A stretch of DNA of 64,000 bases from assembly GCA_903772945.1 (NCBI GenBank), contig CAICTM010000336.1:1-64000 (forward strand), given 5' to 3'. Positions 1 to 10,965 of the stretch are shown one piece after another. The position numbers and the translations under genes were made by a program. Every line of letters starts with the position of its first letter. Positions within the stretch are counted from its first letter, which is position 1. The notes beneath the pieces were generated by a model. It did no database searches. It had not been told where the DNA came from and saw nothing but the letters and a program-made list of their open reading frames with translations. This DNA is from Seminavis robusta (lineage: Eukaryota; Bacillariophyta; Bacillariophyceae; Naviculales; Naviculaceae).

Positions 1-264
1 ATATCGGAGCTCAGTTGTAGAGCTCACAATCTGAACGAGAGAGAAAGAGAAAACGAAACAGATAGCCAGTCTACTAGACAGTAGAGCTGGAAGGATATTG
101 ATTAAATTAGAGAAATTGTGCGGTCAAGTTCACACCTTTTCAACAGGAAGGCAAACATCATCGAAAGCAATCCCACGGTCCACGAAGCTCGGAAGATCTT
201 TCTTGGGGTGACCACAACCTGATGTCTCGAGCTGTCTCCATTCATCCTAACAAAGCAGACAACC

Positions 265-1224
265 ATGAAGCTATTACACTCCGTTGCGCTATTCGTGAAC
301 AGTCTACTGACTGTGTCATTATCTTTCGCTTGGATTCCTCCAGCTCGTCAAATTGCCACCCGACCAAAATCCGTGGGTTTCCCAAGAAGATCTTTCGATG
401 GCAGAAAATCCTCGTTATCCTCTACCGCATCCTCCGATACCTTTCAATTCCAAACAGGGGAACCCTTCCCTTATGCCTTGGAAGTATTTCAGGGTGCCGT
501 CACGTACAATGAAATGCTCTCCTACTTGAACAATAAACTCCTGGAGTATGGCTATTCCATTCCGCAAACACTCTGTGCTACTTCTCTCTGCGGCGACGAA
601 ATGAATCGCCCCCTCGAACAGGCTCTCTCCCAAACCTTTTGCGAAAATTACAGTTTGGGTGGTCTTGCCGGGTGTCCCTTTGGAGGTGTGACTTCCTTCA
701 AGAAAATGAAGACCCACATTCCCGATGGCGGAAATTCTGTCATTGTCTACGGACCACATGTGGGGATTAGCCAGGATGGACGCATTGGACATGTCGATCG
801 CGCCCAAATCTCCGCCACCGAAGGAGAACATACCCTCTGTTGTCGATCGGCCATTTTGGCAGCCAATCACGTGTCGCAAGTGTTACGGGGAGAAGCCGAA
901 GCCATGCCCATGGATTTGATGGATGCTTCCCAGTACTTTGTCGGCAATATGCTGAGGCCGTATGCGGAACGACTGGAGGCGCACCAGGACGAGAATAGCA
1001 AAATGATGGATCTACCCTACGTGCTGTTTGAGGGACAAACGGATTTGTTGTACCGGATCATCCAGGAAGGATCTCAATTTGGATTTCCAGGAGCCGTGGC
1101 GGTTCTGGGAGGGATCCAAATCAATACACCTCCTGGCTATTTGGATTACTACGTTCCACTGAGATTTGAGCTCTATAATGCCGAAGGACAGTATTTGGCC
1201 AATATGTTTGAGAGTCCGTCGTGA
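265..1224 (+). CDS. Theta-type (LCIB/C family) carbonic anhydrase, plastid-targeted
   Basis: The 319-residue protein should interconvert CO2 and bicarbonate in the carbon-concentrating pathway. Residues 1-21 form a signal peptide, and the SFAW step at 20-23 resembles the diatom plastid ASAFAP cleavage motif, followed by a basic Ser/Arg-rich transit-like stretch to about 58. The family core is clear: ATSLCGDE (105-112), LGGLAGCPFGGVTSF (131-145), HIPDGGN and GPHVGIS. Cys109, His165 and Cys192 or Cys193 match the Cys-His-Cys zinc ligands of LCIB proteins. Diatom homologues act in or near the pyrenoid; which compartment applies here is inference. It is a single exon with ATG in good context (accATGa) and no disruption. 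The next gene faces it on the other strand. Family assignment is strong; plastid targeting is likely. Confidence 0.85.
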   Translation: MKLLHSVALFVNSLLTVSLSFAWIPPARQIATRPKSVGFPRRSFDGRKSSLSSTASSDTFQFQTGEPFPYALEVFQGAVTYNEMLSYLNNKLLEYGYSIPQTLCATSLCGDEMNRPLEQALSQTFCENYSLGGLAGCPFGGVTSFKKMKTHIPDGGNSVIVYGPHVGISQDGRIGHVDRAQISATEGEHTLCCRSAILAANHVSQVLRGEAEAMPMDLMDASQYFVGNMLRPYAERLEAHQDENSKMMDLPYVLFEGQTDLLYRIIQEGSQFGFPGAVAVLGGIQINTPPGYLDYYVPLRFELYNAEGQYLANMFESPS

Positions 1225-2030
1225 GAGTGACGCGATGTAATGTGATTTGGCAGCAAAACAAGAAGCCAGGCTAGAGGAATTGTAGATAGACTCCACTCCA
1301 GTTTCTCTCTATCGGTAATGTAGCAACAGACAGAAAGTGACCTTGTAAACATGGACACGACGATAATGTACAATACGACAACATGCGTGCTCCACACTAC
1401 GGTACCTTTAGGAGAAGTTCTAGCAGTGGCCTTGGTGACGAGAGAGCAGCGTAGCTACAAGTATAGGGGTTCGATTTTTCAGTTGTGGAGGATCGATTGA
1501 CTCCATGATGAGAATCTCTAACTTCAAGCAATTGCGAGGGCCTCAGTTTTGGCGTCCGAGCTTCCAAACGGTTCCGAGTCGTCGAGTCTAGAAATAAATC
1601 CAAAGCACAACTCGCAGTCATGATATCGATAGTCTACCTGGCTAGTTTGGTAGCCAGATTACCTGGTAATCACCTACCCAGCAGAGGAAAGTCGAGGCAG
1701 AGGGCAAATCTACGTTGTCTGTTGGTTGCTGTCCCACTGGCTAGCCTACAACTGGTACCGTTACCACCGCAGTAATTTGTCGAAGGCTGGCACGCCCACG
1801 ACCTAGGATAATGCTTCGATTGGAGGAGCAAAAGAACTTGGGTCAGTACTAGTAATCTACAAGTAGAATTTCACAAACATAGCTAACTAACTATGATCGT
1901 ACTTGCTTGACAGATACTACTTTGATCTTTCCAATTGCCTTTCTACCTAATACGTAAATGAATCGAATCGTCTCTATTTCTACACGGTGAACACCTAAAA
2001 ACGTGCGAGGTGGTGGGGAGCCAACCCTCT
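1225..2030. other. Intergenic spacer between convergent genes
   Basis: No open frame here has coding character. The spacer holds the 3' ends of the carbonic anhydrase gene and of the coiled-coil gene that faces it. Confidence 0.5.
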
Positions 2031-2771
2031 TCAGTAGATAAGGCGAGCAAATCTCAAAATAGCCTCGTCTTCACTCTCGGCCTTGACGGCTACGAACGGA
2101 ATCATCTTCATCATATTGGTGGACGTGCAGATCCCAGGGCATTCGTTCACAGTCTCCTCCTTCTCCACCTCCTTCTTGAGGGCAAATTCTCGGGCTTCCT
2201 TCTTGAGAGCAAACTCGCGGGCCGCCTTCTTGAGGGCGACTTCCCTCTGGAGAGCGGCATCCTTCTTCTGAGATGCTTCCGTCGCCGCCTTGAGTTTCTT
2301 CATTTGTTGGAATCTCGACGCCACCAGACCTTCTGTCAAATACGACACCTTTGGCGGGGACGGCTTGACCTTTTCTTTCGGAGACAAGTATTTGCCTTCC
2401 TTCATCTTTTGAAGGCGCGCTGCCATCAGGTCTTCTTCGAGCACCGTAGGGGAAGACGACTCTGTTTGCTCTTCCAAGTCGATGATTCGACGAAGTGCGG
2501 TCTGGTACTTGTAATTCAGATTCGTGCTTGTGCTACCCAAGCCACTGCTGTTAGCGGTATTATCCAACCTTTGACGTTTGTTCGGTTCCGTAGATAATAC
2601 GTCCTGCAACAGCGTCTTGCCATTGGAATTCACCAGCGGAGAGAGACGTTCACTGGTACTACATGTACTGGACGGTAGGCCTAACGCACTTCGTATCGCC
2701 GCAGCTCGGTCGCTGATGCTTGGTCCGCCCAACGAATATAGCGTCGTCATGGTGAGCTCTTGATCCGACAT
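2031..2771 (-). CDS. Hypothetical coiled-coil protein, possibly nuclear
   Basis: The 246-residue protein is not recognised. Residues 1-60 are Ser/Thr-rich and probably disordered. NKRQRLD near residue 65 resembles a short nuclear localisation signal. Two similar motifs, EDLMAARLQKMKEGKYLSP and TEGLVASRFQQMKKLK, occur about 40 residues apart and may be repeated interaction elements. From about 155 to 210 the protein is a charged Lys/Glu/Ala coiled coil that includes a nearly exact duplication of AREFALKKE. The coding potential looks real because of the long frame, ATG start and patterned heptads. No enzymatic motif is visible. Single exon; the function is unknown. Confidence 0.6.
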   Translation of the reverse strand: MSDQELTMTTLYSLGGPSISDRAAAIRSALGLPSSTCSTSERLSPLVNSNGKTLLQDVLSTEPNKRQRLDNTANSSGLGSTSTNLNYKYQTALRRIIDLEEQTESSSPTVLEEDLMAARLQKMKEGKYLSPKEKVKPSPPKVSYLTEGLVASRFQQMKKLKAATEASQKKDAALQREVALKKAAREFALKKEAREFALKKEVEKEETVNECPGICTSTNMMKMIPFVAVKAESEDEAILRFARLIY

Positions 2772-4938
2772 GTGATGGCTGTTGATTTGTGCTACTTCCT
2801 ACTCCTTTAGCTTGCTAGCTAGAACAAGATGATATATAATTCGCAATTGTTGTTTAGCTTGACGGCGATGACCTCCAACTTCTATGGTACTCAGTCTAGG
2901 TAGCCTGCTACTTCTGTTTGCCGACGGCAGATTCGGACCCGACTTCGCCGTCTTGAGCACTTTTTGAGCTCCAACAGTTAGTTGGTGGTCAGTCCACAAC
3001 GAGACTTGTCTGTTGCTATCTTGCTGGCTGTTTGCAGACTAGTACTCCACTCGTCACTCCAGACTCTCATAGTCGGTGGTTCTAGCAAACCATTTAAGTG
3101 GGGCACCCTTTTTAACGATCCAACTGTGCACCATCTACGAACCGTAAGATAATACGGCTGCTATATAAATCTATTACTTATCTTTAATCCTTGTCCGGCC
3201 GAATTTGGTAATCAAATTCATAAAGGTATTTTCTGTTTGCAGATTCCTCTTATTCTTTGTACACTTCTCTGTCACTGTGATAGACTAGTCCTTATACCAT
3301 CTTTACACACAGAAAAGGGCTCTTGAGTCGGGTATAGCCTTGAGGCCTGAGCCAGTGCCGTTTTTGAAGGGTCCAAGTCCAAGGGAGCCAGTAGTCGGTC
3401 AAGCTGTTTTTTTATTGGGTTGGTCGCACCAGCTTGCGGTTCGCAAAGTTTGTCTGACTCAGATTTCATTTGAGCTGGCAACAAATTCCTCTTGAAGTTC
3501 TTGCAGATAGCAGCTGCAGATGCTACTTTCCTCTCAGCTTCGCCGTCGTAACCCCGATGAGCTCTCCGACCTGCGTTGCTCGCTCCCAAAGGCGTTGGAC
3601 TTGAAGCATCTCTAGGTGGCATGTTGCCTTAGGTGGCGCGGATGATAGCGGAGCCTTAGGAAAGCACCTCCTGTACTACTATTATTTAAAATAGTAGGGG
3701 AGGCAGGTTGGTTACTGGTGGCCGCGGCTATCGTGCAAAACTCCAAGTGAGGCGCGAGGCGCAGCTCAAATCCAGGGCAATCATGTCTACCATAAAGCAC
3801 ACTATGTCTTGGCGTCTTGGCTCAGTTGCTGCAGATCACTGAAAACAAGCTGTTACCGCTGCCAGCAAGGCAAACCGCAACCGAGGACCCGGACAAATAA
3901 TTCTACCACTACTGTAAAAGAAATATGATAAAACTTGAGGGGGGCCATTGCAAAACGAGACTTGTCGTCCCGTTCAGGTCGCTCACACGCAAGCTGAGAC
4001 ACACAAACTTTCTATTGTCCGCTGGTCGCTCGCACTCAGCTGCTTCTGTCACTTGACTGGGATCCCAGCCACCTACGTGGTTGGCATATCAGCGAGGTCT
4101 ATCAACGGTACAGTGCTAGCTAGTAATGAAGCGTAGGTTGGAAAAATTCAAAACATTTATTTTTGCTGAAAATGATACTAGCTAGTACTGAGAACTGAGA
4201 ACTACATAGCTGGTAACTTTTTAAAAGCTTGTATGCATACATATTATGTACATGGATGTACCGTACTGTACCCTTTTGTCACCCCCAATTTTGTGCTTTA
4301 ACGCTCGCTTATACTTAGTGAAAGCCAGTGACCCAAATGTTAAATCCAACGATTCTAGGAGTTAAAGCCCGTGATCCCTCTGTTCCTTAAGACTACTCTG
4401 TGGTTATCAGTCTATATGTCTATATGGTTATCAGTACTTGCCATGATCCAGCTAGATTATTGGTTTGTTCCCAAGAGCTCCCCAACTTAGGGCTCCAGGC
4501 TCCACGCTCCACCCTCCAGTGTTCCAAGTTCCAAATTGCAAACCCAGCAGTCCTCTTGGATCCTGACTAAGCAAAAATCAAAATTACTGAACTTTCTGGA
4601 AATATTGGCCAAATTATTGAATGTTTTACTTTCAAGTTCCTTCAGAGACACACCTTTCCGGTGGCTCTCCCAACTGCGCTTTGTCTCTCAGAAATAATGC
4701 ACACGTACTAGCTAGTAGCCAGCTAGCTAGCTACAGTACTACTCAGAGACCAGCAAAACACCAAAACACCAAAACACCAAAACCCTTTTCTTGCTGCCGT
4801 TCTGCCCAAGATGGTTTATTATTTTTTGTTTTTGGCCGATTCGATTCAATTCGATTCGCTCCGTGCCTGTAAAGTTTACTGCCAAGATTCAGAATAACCC
4901 TTTCAACCCTTTACTCAAAAGAGCAACATTAGACCACA
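2772..4938. other. Long intergenic region
   Basis: The region is AT-rich with many short palindromic words (GCTAGC-type near 2812 and 4700-4735). Near 4750 the block CAAAACAC is repeated about three times in tandem. Apart from one doubtful small frame at 3272-3622 no gene is supported. The last 150 bases should contain the promoter of the membrane protein gene at 4939. Confidence 0.5.
3272..3622 (-). CDS. Doubtful small open reading frame (116 aa)
   Basis: This ATG-started frame encodes a basic, Ala/Ser/Arg-rich peptide of 116 residues with no recognised domain, signal peptide or membrane segment. Its composition is not typical of random AT-rich spacer, but there is no paralogue or splice evidence. 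It could be a small gene, a terminal exon or chance. Confidence 0.2.
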   Translation of the reverse strand: MPPRDASSPTPLGASNAGRRAHRGYDGEAERKVASAAAICKNFKRNLLPAQMKSESDKLCEPQAGATNPIKKQLDRLLAPLDLDPSKTALAQASRLYPTQEPFSVCKDGIRTSLSQ

Positions 4939-5859
4939 ATGCTACCTCCATCATGGAAGAAAGCCCTCATAGCCCTCTACAGCCTTCTGCTCACAATTGT
5001 TGTTGTGGTATATGTTGTGGATTTGATTCTTTATGAGGAGACGTGGGTTTGTACTGCTTGTCGGGATGGTCAAGACGCCTCTCCTGTCCCTCTATTGTTG
5101 TACTTTTCAGTCTGGACTTTTTGGTTGACCATAGCAGTCTTTTTGTCTTGGATTTTCTTGGAGAAGAACGATATAAACCAAGAGGAAGAGAGCAGTGGCA
5201 CAATCAATGCTCAGGAACAAGGGGAAGACAATGGGGCAGCTACAACCATGTCAAAAAGGAAGATAACTACCCAATATCTGTTCTCCTTGGCTCTGCCATT
5301 GACCCTGACAGTATCAGTAACCTACACTCACTACATTGCCACAAGACCAACTTCTGAGTTTTACAACGAAGATCTCTGCTATACTGCTTGGCGATCATCC
5401 ATAACACATGAATTGGAAAAGTGGATGGCTGATTTGTATCTGGCTGGTGCTGTCATTGCAGATTGGACTATACACTACCTTTGTAGTTTCTTGGTTTTGG
5501 TTCTCTACTTCTCTGGAGAACTCCCTTATGTGGTTGCCCTCCCTTTGTCCACAAGTTTCTCCATCTGTTTGGGCATTATCATTGCTCTGGTCCAGCAGAG
5601 TGGCATAACTGTGTACTGTGGGGGCAACATTTGGTTCAATGTTGGGATCATTTGCATGTTTACCCTGATCTTTCATGTTACATTCTATTTGGGAGCCAAT
5701 GCAAGAAAACTGGGTTGCTGTTGCTGCCAACCAAAGGAAAACAACAACGATACAAAAAACATGGATACAGCTAGCACCAAACATATGGATACAAGTAGCA
5801 CTAAACACGAGGGCACAGAGGAGCCTGACGAGTATCCTGTTTGTGTGGAGCACTTTTAG
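4939..5859 (+). CDS. Multipass membrane protein, unknown family
   Basis: The 306-residue protein has about six hydrophobic segments: roughly 8-31, 50-72, 112-134, 160-190, 195-220 and 225-253. The loop after the second segment (about 75-108) is acidic and Gln/Glu-rich. After the last segment lies CCCC within KLGCCCCQ, a likely palmitoylation site at the membrane boundary. The tail contains a short tandem repeat (MDTASTKH then MDTSSTKH). No transporter or enzyme signature was recognised. It is one exon with ATG in the context caATGc. It ends only 150 bases before the first ATG of the copine gene on the same strand, so that gene's promoter must be short. Confidence 0.65.
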   Translation: MLPPSWKKALIALYSLLLTIVVVVYVVDLILYEETWVCTACRDGQDASPVPLLLYFSVWTFWLTIAVFLSWIFLEKNDINQEEESSGTINAQEQGEDNGAATTMSKRKITTQYLFSLALPLTLTVSVTYTHYIATRPTSEFYNEDLCYTAWRSSITHELEKWMADLYLAGAVIADWTIHYLCSFLVLVLYFSGELPYVVALPLSTSFSICLGIIIALVQQSGITVYCGGNIWFNVGIICMFTLIFHVTFYLGANARKLGCCCCQPKENNNDTKNMDTASTKHMDTSSTKHEGTEEPDEYPVCVEHF

Positions 5860-6009
5860 CTTGCGGTGTCTTTTGAAAATAACTACTCTAAAAAACTCCC
5901 CATTGCCGCGTTGTCTTCCTTCAATTGTCTCCTACTTGTACCGTCACTTCTCCTGCTAAAGTCAATAGCTAAATGTTCAATCTTTTTGCAGCTCTGCTGG
6001 ATTTGAATC

Positions 6010-8688
6010 ATGCCACGCATCATCGTTTCTCGTGAGCTTTGCGGCTTTGTTGACCAAAAGACTTGCAGAACAGAAATAAGGGGGGAAGGAAACAAGATGG
6101 GTGAATGCCGGCCAAGTCCATCCAGGAGGCCTAGAAACCGTCGGGGGATGATGCGCTCATCCTCCACAGGAACTGGATTGGGCGCAGAGTATGCTCCTTC
6201 TGCAACGAGTCAGTTCGTTGCGACGTCTCCCACCAACCGCAGCAGGAGATTGGAACTGGGGTCTGTTGCTACTTCGAAAAGTGGAGAGTCCTTGGATGAT
6301 ATTGGTGTTTCTGGAGGTATGATTTTTGCGTTTTTTGCCCTGATGGTGCCTGTTATGATTGCCCAGTGGGTGTTGACTAACGACAAGACGCCCGTGGGTT
6401 TCTCTTCGTTTGGACCTTTGAACAGTCAAACCGAGAGTCCACTTTGCACGTAGCTCCAATGTTACCCATGAAACTGATACAACTGGAATTAGTGGAAAGA
6501 GAAGTGGTCGGAGAAGACGTGTAAGTGAGGAAATTGAGGATGGCTCTGCTAAGATACGATGATTTCTTCTGAGTTTCACTTTTGTTCTGTATCTGGTTGC
6601 TTCATTCATGATGATTGTACTCTGAAGCTTTCTGTCACTGATGCTGGGCAGCTTGCTAGCCAGGCCACTAAAAAATTTGGCGCAACTGTGGAAAAGGCCG
6701 GAGGTCTTGCGGCCAAATTGAAAAGGGGGGCTCTTTCCAACTTTGCCTTGAAGAAGATTAGCTACGACAATGGAGCTGCGTGGAATGCTAGGCTGGCATC
6801 ACCGTTAGTGCATGTGAACATACAAGTATCTTGCCGCAACTTGCCTCATCGGACAACGAGACAAGTCAATGCGTTTGCAGTGATCTGGAAATGTCCCAAT
6901 GGGTACACGGGGCATCTGGACAAGGCCAAAGGTGGTCGGATGTGTCCACTACCAAGGAATCTGGAACATGAAATTGGACGCACTGAAGTGGTCCGCAATT
7001 CACAGAATCCCATCTTTCTGGAAACGTTCAAAGTGCAGTATAAATTTGAAGAGCAGCAGACATTTCTGATTCGCATCTATGACGAAGATTTGGGGTATAC
7101 TTCTGATTTGAAAGAGCATGACTTTCTGGGCGGCTACGTTTTCACGCTAGGGTCACTGATGGGCCACCCACAACACAAGATTTTCACAACCTCGTTGGAT
7201 CCAGAAAACCCAGACGCTTGCTTGATACTGCAAGGAAGGGAGCTGGATACTGCCAGAAAGTTTCTCGAGTTTCGATTCACTGGCTACGGTCTCTCCACAT
7301 CTTCTGAATCGGTGTTGAAAACGACTGATCCATTCTTCATGTTAGAAACGTGGGATGAGGATGACGGCGAGTGGCATCCATTGTGGAAGTCGGAGGTTAT
7401 CTTTCATGAACACAACCCCAAGTGGGCAACTGCCAGTCTGTCCCTCCTGGCTCTGTGTGGAGGGAACTTGGATGAAAATCTACGCATTACTTTCTGGTCG
7501 TCGGGAAGACACCACGCTGATGAATATTTGGGATTCGTTGATACAACCGTTAGGGATCTTGGGATAGACACACCAGATGCAGAAGAAGGCGTCGCATTCC
7601 CAATCAAGATTCGCAAGAAAGTCTTCTTTGGTGCCGGTAGTAGGCTACAAAAGGCTGGTACAGTACATGTTGTGAAAGCAAGCATTGTTGACAAGCCAAC
7701 TTTCCTACAATACATCCATTGCGGCTGGGAGATAAATCTGGTCGTGGCAGTTGACTGCGCAGCCTCGCTAAGCCACAACAAAGAAAATGCTTCCAACCAA
7801 TTTCAAAATGGAGCCTCGAAAAACAAATATCAAAGGGCCCTCGACGAGATCGGGACGCTGATGGAGCCATATTCTCGGAGCCAGTACTTTCGAATGTGGG
7901 GCTTCAATGCTCAGGTATCAATGGACGACAACGACAACGTCTTTGTGATGAATGACAAGGTGGCCGGGAGCAAGGGGCTTGTAAGGACATACAGCAAGTA
8001 TTTTTTGGAAGGCAATCGTTTCATCTCCAGACACAAGGCATCGCACGTGGCCCCTCTCATTACCAAAGCAATTTTCCAGGCCATTGAGGAAAAAGAGAAG
8101 CGCGGTAGTTACACTCTCTTGTGTATCTTGACATCTGGGCATGTCACCGACTTGGAGGCGACGGTGGATGCAGTCCACCGCGCAGCCACAGATGCGCCAA
8201 TCTCGATTGCCTTTATTGGATGTGAAGACGACAATAATCTCGACAAAACACAGCAATACTTTGACAAAACCAAGGTCCAGCGGTCCATTAGTGGAATTCG
8301 AATATCACGGGATGTCGCGGCGTTTACCTCGTTTGCCGAGTTTGGCAATGACGCATCACATGTCATTGCGGAAGGATTGCGGGAGCTCCCCGAACAAATG
8401 ATACAACGTTTCTTCCAATCTGGAATCGACCCATCCAAGCCAGTTGCCAAGATCGATCGATCCCTGAATGTCCACAAAGAACGGAAAAAGGATCCTTCTC
8501 ATCACCATCGAACAAAGCACAAGTCTCCCCCACACCGGCAGCGACATGCAAGTCCACATCACGACAAACAAGGAAGCCCTCGCCGTGGTGACAGGCAGAG
8601 CCCACGCAGAAGAAACAGCGGGACGCACAAGAAGGAAACTAAAAGCTCAGACAGAGAGCGCAGGAGGCGGCGACGAAGCTCTGCTTAG
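6010..8688 (+). CDS. Copine-like protein (two C2 domains plus copine vWA domain), three exons
   Basis: The proposed exons are 6010-6316, 6426-6520 and 6652-8688. Both introns (109 and 131 nt) start with GT, end with AG, and join in matching phase (1 and 0), giving 812 residues. ATG 6097 (aagATGg) may be the true start, giving 783. Copines bind membranes in a calcium-dependent way through C2A and C2B and carry a vWA-like protein-binding domain. C2A is visible around NAFAVIWKCPNGY and IRIYDEDLGY, C2B around DPFFMLETWDEDDG, and the vWA domain starts at LVVAVDCAASLSHN. The metal-site motif reads DCAAS where copines usually have DFTAS, so one hydroxyl ligand is missing. The C-terminus is a His/Ser/Arg-rich basic tail. 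A paralogue lies at 43341-45848 on the other strand; it has a comparable Lys-rich pre-C2 segment, which supports joining exon 3 to upstream sequence. Confidence 0.8.
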
Positions 8689-9463
8689 CCAATTTGCCTG
8701 GATTTAGGATGCATTGCCACATGTCATACACTGTCATTTGGTAGATCCCGTGGGTCAAACTTGTCTACAAGATTCTCAAAGCGAGGTCCTGCCAGTGGCA
8801 CTACCCAGGGTTGCTAGCCAGCTTCTGTAACAATACTAACTCATATGTCCCCATATTTCAATGGCATCTGCTAGGATGACGCCTAAAGGCTACCGTTACC
8901 GGTACCGGAACTGAAACAAGGTTAACAACAGTGCGTACCGGTACCTCTCGTGTATCTGCAGGCCCCTCTACTCCAGGACGCGTTCTATGAATATCAATAG
9001 ACGCAACACCAGGATCAACTCTAGGCCCCCACATCTCCCGACAGGCTACACTCCAGGCTCTACTACGACAAAACAAACACACAAGGATCTATCCTGGGTT
9101 CCCATACTGAACCAACCCGCGGTCCAGGGCTGGCACAATGGTAGACTCTGAGCCCCTCCCGAAGCCCTTCTCCATGCCTCCCTACCGGCACTGGATCCGC
9201 TCTCCAGAGGCCAACAACTAGGATCCACTCCAGGCCCAAACAGGGACAAGGAACTTGTTCTCTACTGAATGATGAATCGTTGAGAATCGTTGGAGCATCG
9301 TCCAAGCGAAGGATCTATTGTCGAGGAAGACCAACGACACACTGATACGCCTCTTTGACAACTTCCTCTGTGTACATTGCAAGTAACCTCAGTTTCCTTT
9401 TCAACCTTTTTGCAAGCACTTTTGCTACTTTTGTGGTAATGTGCGTACGGCAGCTTCACTTTC
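8689..9463. other. Intergenic, GC-richer degenerate repeat-like block
   Basis: No gene was found. Between about 8880 and 8945 there are dense ACCGGTACC-type palindromes. From about 8985 to 9245 the sequence is unusually C/G-rich, and loosely similar words (AGGATC followed by CTCCAGGC or similar) recur four times. Confidence 0.4.
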
Positions 9464-10438
9464 TCACTGGACAACCACCAGCGCACCACCACCCACCGCC
9501 GACAGCACGATATTTATAAATGTGCCCATCATGGTCCACCGTGCATCCTCCTCCAATCGTAGCATGCCAGCAAAGAGTGCCACAACATGACTGGTGAGGA
9601 TTACCTTTTGCTGTGGCACTTGTCCAAACAAGAGTGCAAACAGAAAGATGAGTGGAACCATCGTTTGATCTAGAATTGTCAAACTAGCAATAGTCTCCGC
9701 CATGCGCTGCTGGTCGTGGGTTTCCATCCGTAGTGCTTGTGGCGGTGCATCATTACTTTTTGGAATGGCCAGTTGTATCATGGACTGCACCAACTGAATG
9801 GCCACGGTCACGGTAGGCATAGACCATTTGGTGCGATGAGACAGAGATCGCGATCGATAGGCACCACTATTGTGCAAGTAGGCTGATCCCGGCGGGTGGT
9901 ATTCGGATTCGGCAATCCAAAAGAGCAATACGACGAGGGTACCCATCAAAATGACGGCTTGAAAGGAGGCCAGTTCGGTTTGGAGGGTGCTAGATGCCAT
10001 CATGCCTCCCACCAAATACGCCAGGATGATCAAGACGGTGAGGAATCCAATTTTGGTTTCCAACCAGACAAATCCGTTGGCAGAAGCGGCAAAACTAGAG
10101 AGAAGTAGGGTGGTGTGGAATTTGGCCAGTGCCAACTGCGTGACCATCTCAGCATGATTGGGAGAGCAAGTTGTTTCGTCCACCAAAGCAGTGGTGTGAA
10201 AGAAGGCACATCGAATGGGATTGAGAGGTGACAGTAAAAGACAATTCAATCCGTTGTAGGTACAAAAGACCAAAACGGTGGTCATGACCATGGAAACATG
10301 AACGGAAGGAGCCGTGAGGGCAGCTTCGATGCCTCGTTTGCTGTTGTTCCGAAAGAGTCTTTGGATGGTTGTACTACTTATAGAAGTACGGTTGGTACTT
10401 GTAGTCGTGGAGGTACTCGTAGACGATGATGATGGCAT
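9464..10438 (-). CDS. Hypothetical multipass membrane protein
   Basis: The 324-residue protein begins with a Ser/Thr-rich segment (1-25) and a basic stretch. Hydrophobic segments follow at about 48-70, 105-125, 128-150, 158-180, 205-225, 255-275 and 300-322. No conserved motif or family was recognised. A Cys pair (residues near 78 and 91) could form a disulphide in the first large loop. Single exon with ATG. It is divergent from the DUF6824 gene, and the two share a 527-bp upstream region. Confidence 0.6.
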   Translation of the reverse strand: MPSSSSTSTSTTTSTNRTSISSTTIQRLFRNNSKRGIEAALTAPSVHVSMVMTTVLVFCTYNGLNCLLLSPLNPIRCAFFHTTALVDETTCSPNHAEMVTQLALAKFHTTLLLSSFAASANGFVWLETKIGFLTVLIILAYLVGGMMASSTLQTELASFQAVILMGTLVVLLFWIAESEYHPPGSAYLHNSGAYRSRSLSHRTKWSMPTVTVAIQLVQSMIQLAIPKSNDAPPQALRMETHDQQRMAETIASLTILDQTMVPLIFLFALLFGQVPQQKVILTSHVVALFAGMLRLEEDARWTMMGTFINIVLSAVGGGALVVVQ

Positions 10439-10965
10439 CTTAGACTAAGCTGTGGATTAGGCATGCGACAGAGAGACAAATAAAGATGATGGAGATCGAT
10501 CAACTGGGTCGCGGCGGCCAGTGACCGCCATAGTCGATGAATGCTGAGGCCAACGGTCTCCTACAGGCCAAACGATAACGTCATCTGTTGGATCTTTGTG
10601 TTGTTGACGTTGATACGTTGATCAGAGGTCGTGCTTAGGCCAAAGATGACGTCATCACATTAAATCTACCGTGTACAGTCACGGGGAAGTGGCGAAGTGG
10701 CGAATAAAATCTTTCATACACACTTCAAACGGCAGCAGCAGCAGCAGCACAGCAGCCGTAACGCCGTAACGGTAACAGCCGAACACCGGACAGCGGAACA
10801 CACTCACCAACAGCCAAAACATTCCAGTGAAAGGCAAAGCATTACTCTAGACAACCTTGCTTTCTCTCTATTCTACTTCATCACAACCTACTACCGTACG
10901 CACTGCTACAAGAAACTACAGCAACAAGAAGAATAAGAACAACATCTACCGGTACTACCAATACG
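10439..10965. other. Divergent upstream region with CAG microsatellite
   Basis: This region separates two divergent genes and so should hold both promoters. It contains a short (CAG)n run at about 10733-10752. The word TGACGTCATC occurs once and TAACGTCATC is very similar (near 10577 and 10645); both resemble CRE/bZIP-type sites. No gene was found. Confidence 0.45.

Noticed and set aside
5395-5853. 152-codon minus-strand frame
   Set aside because: Antisense shadow of the multipass membrane protein gene, which has the better start and hydrophobic pattern.
6317-6453. Single membrane helix at the end of the 147-codon frame before the copine
   Set aside because: The segment lies in the predicted first intron, and splicing there restores the phase into the next exons.
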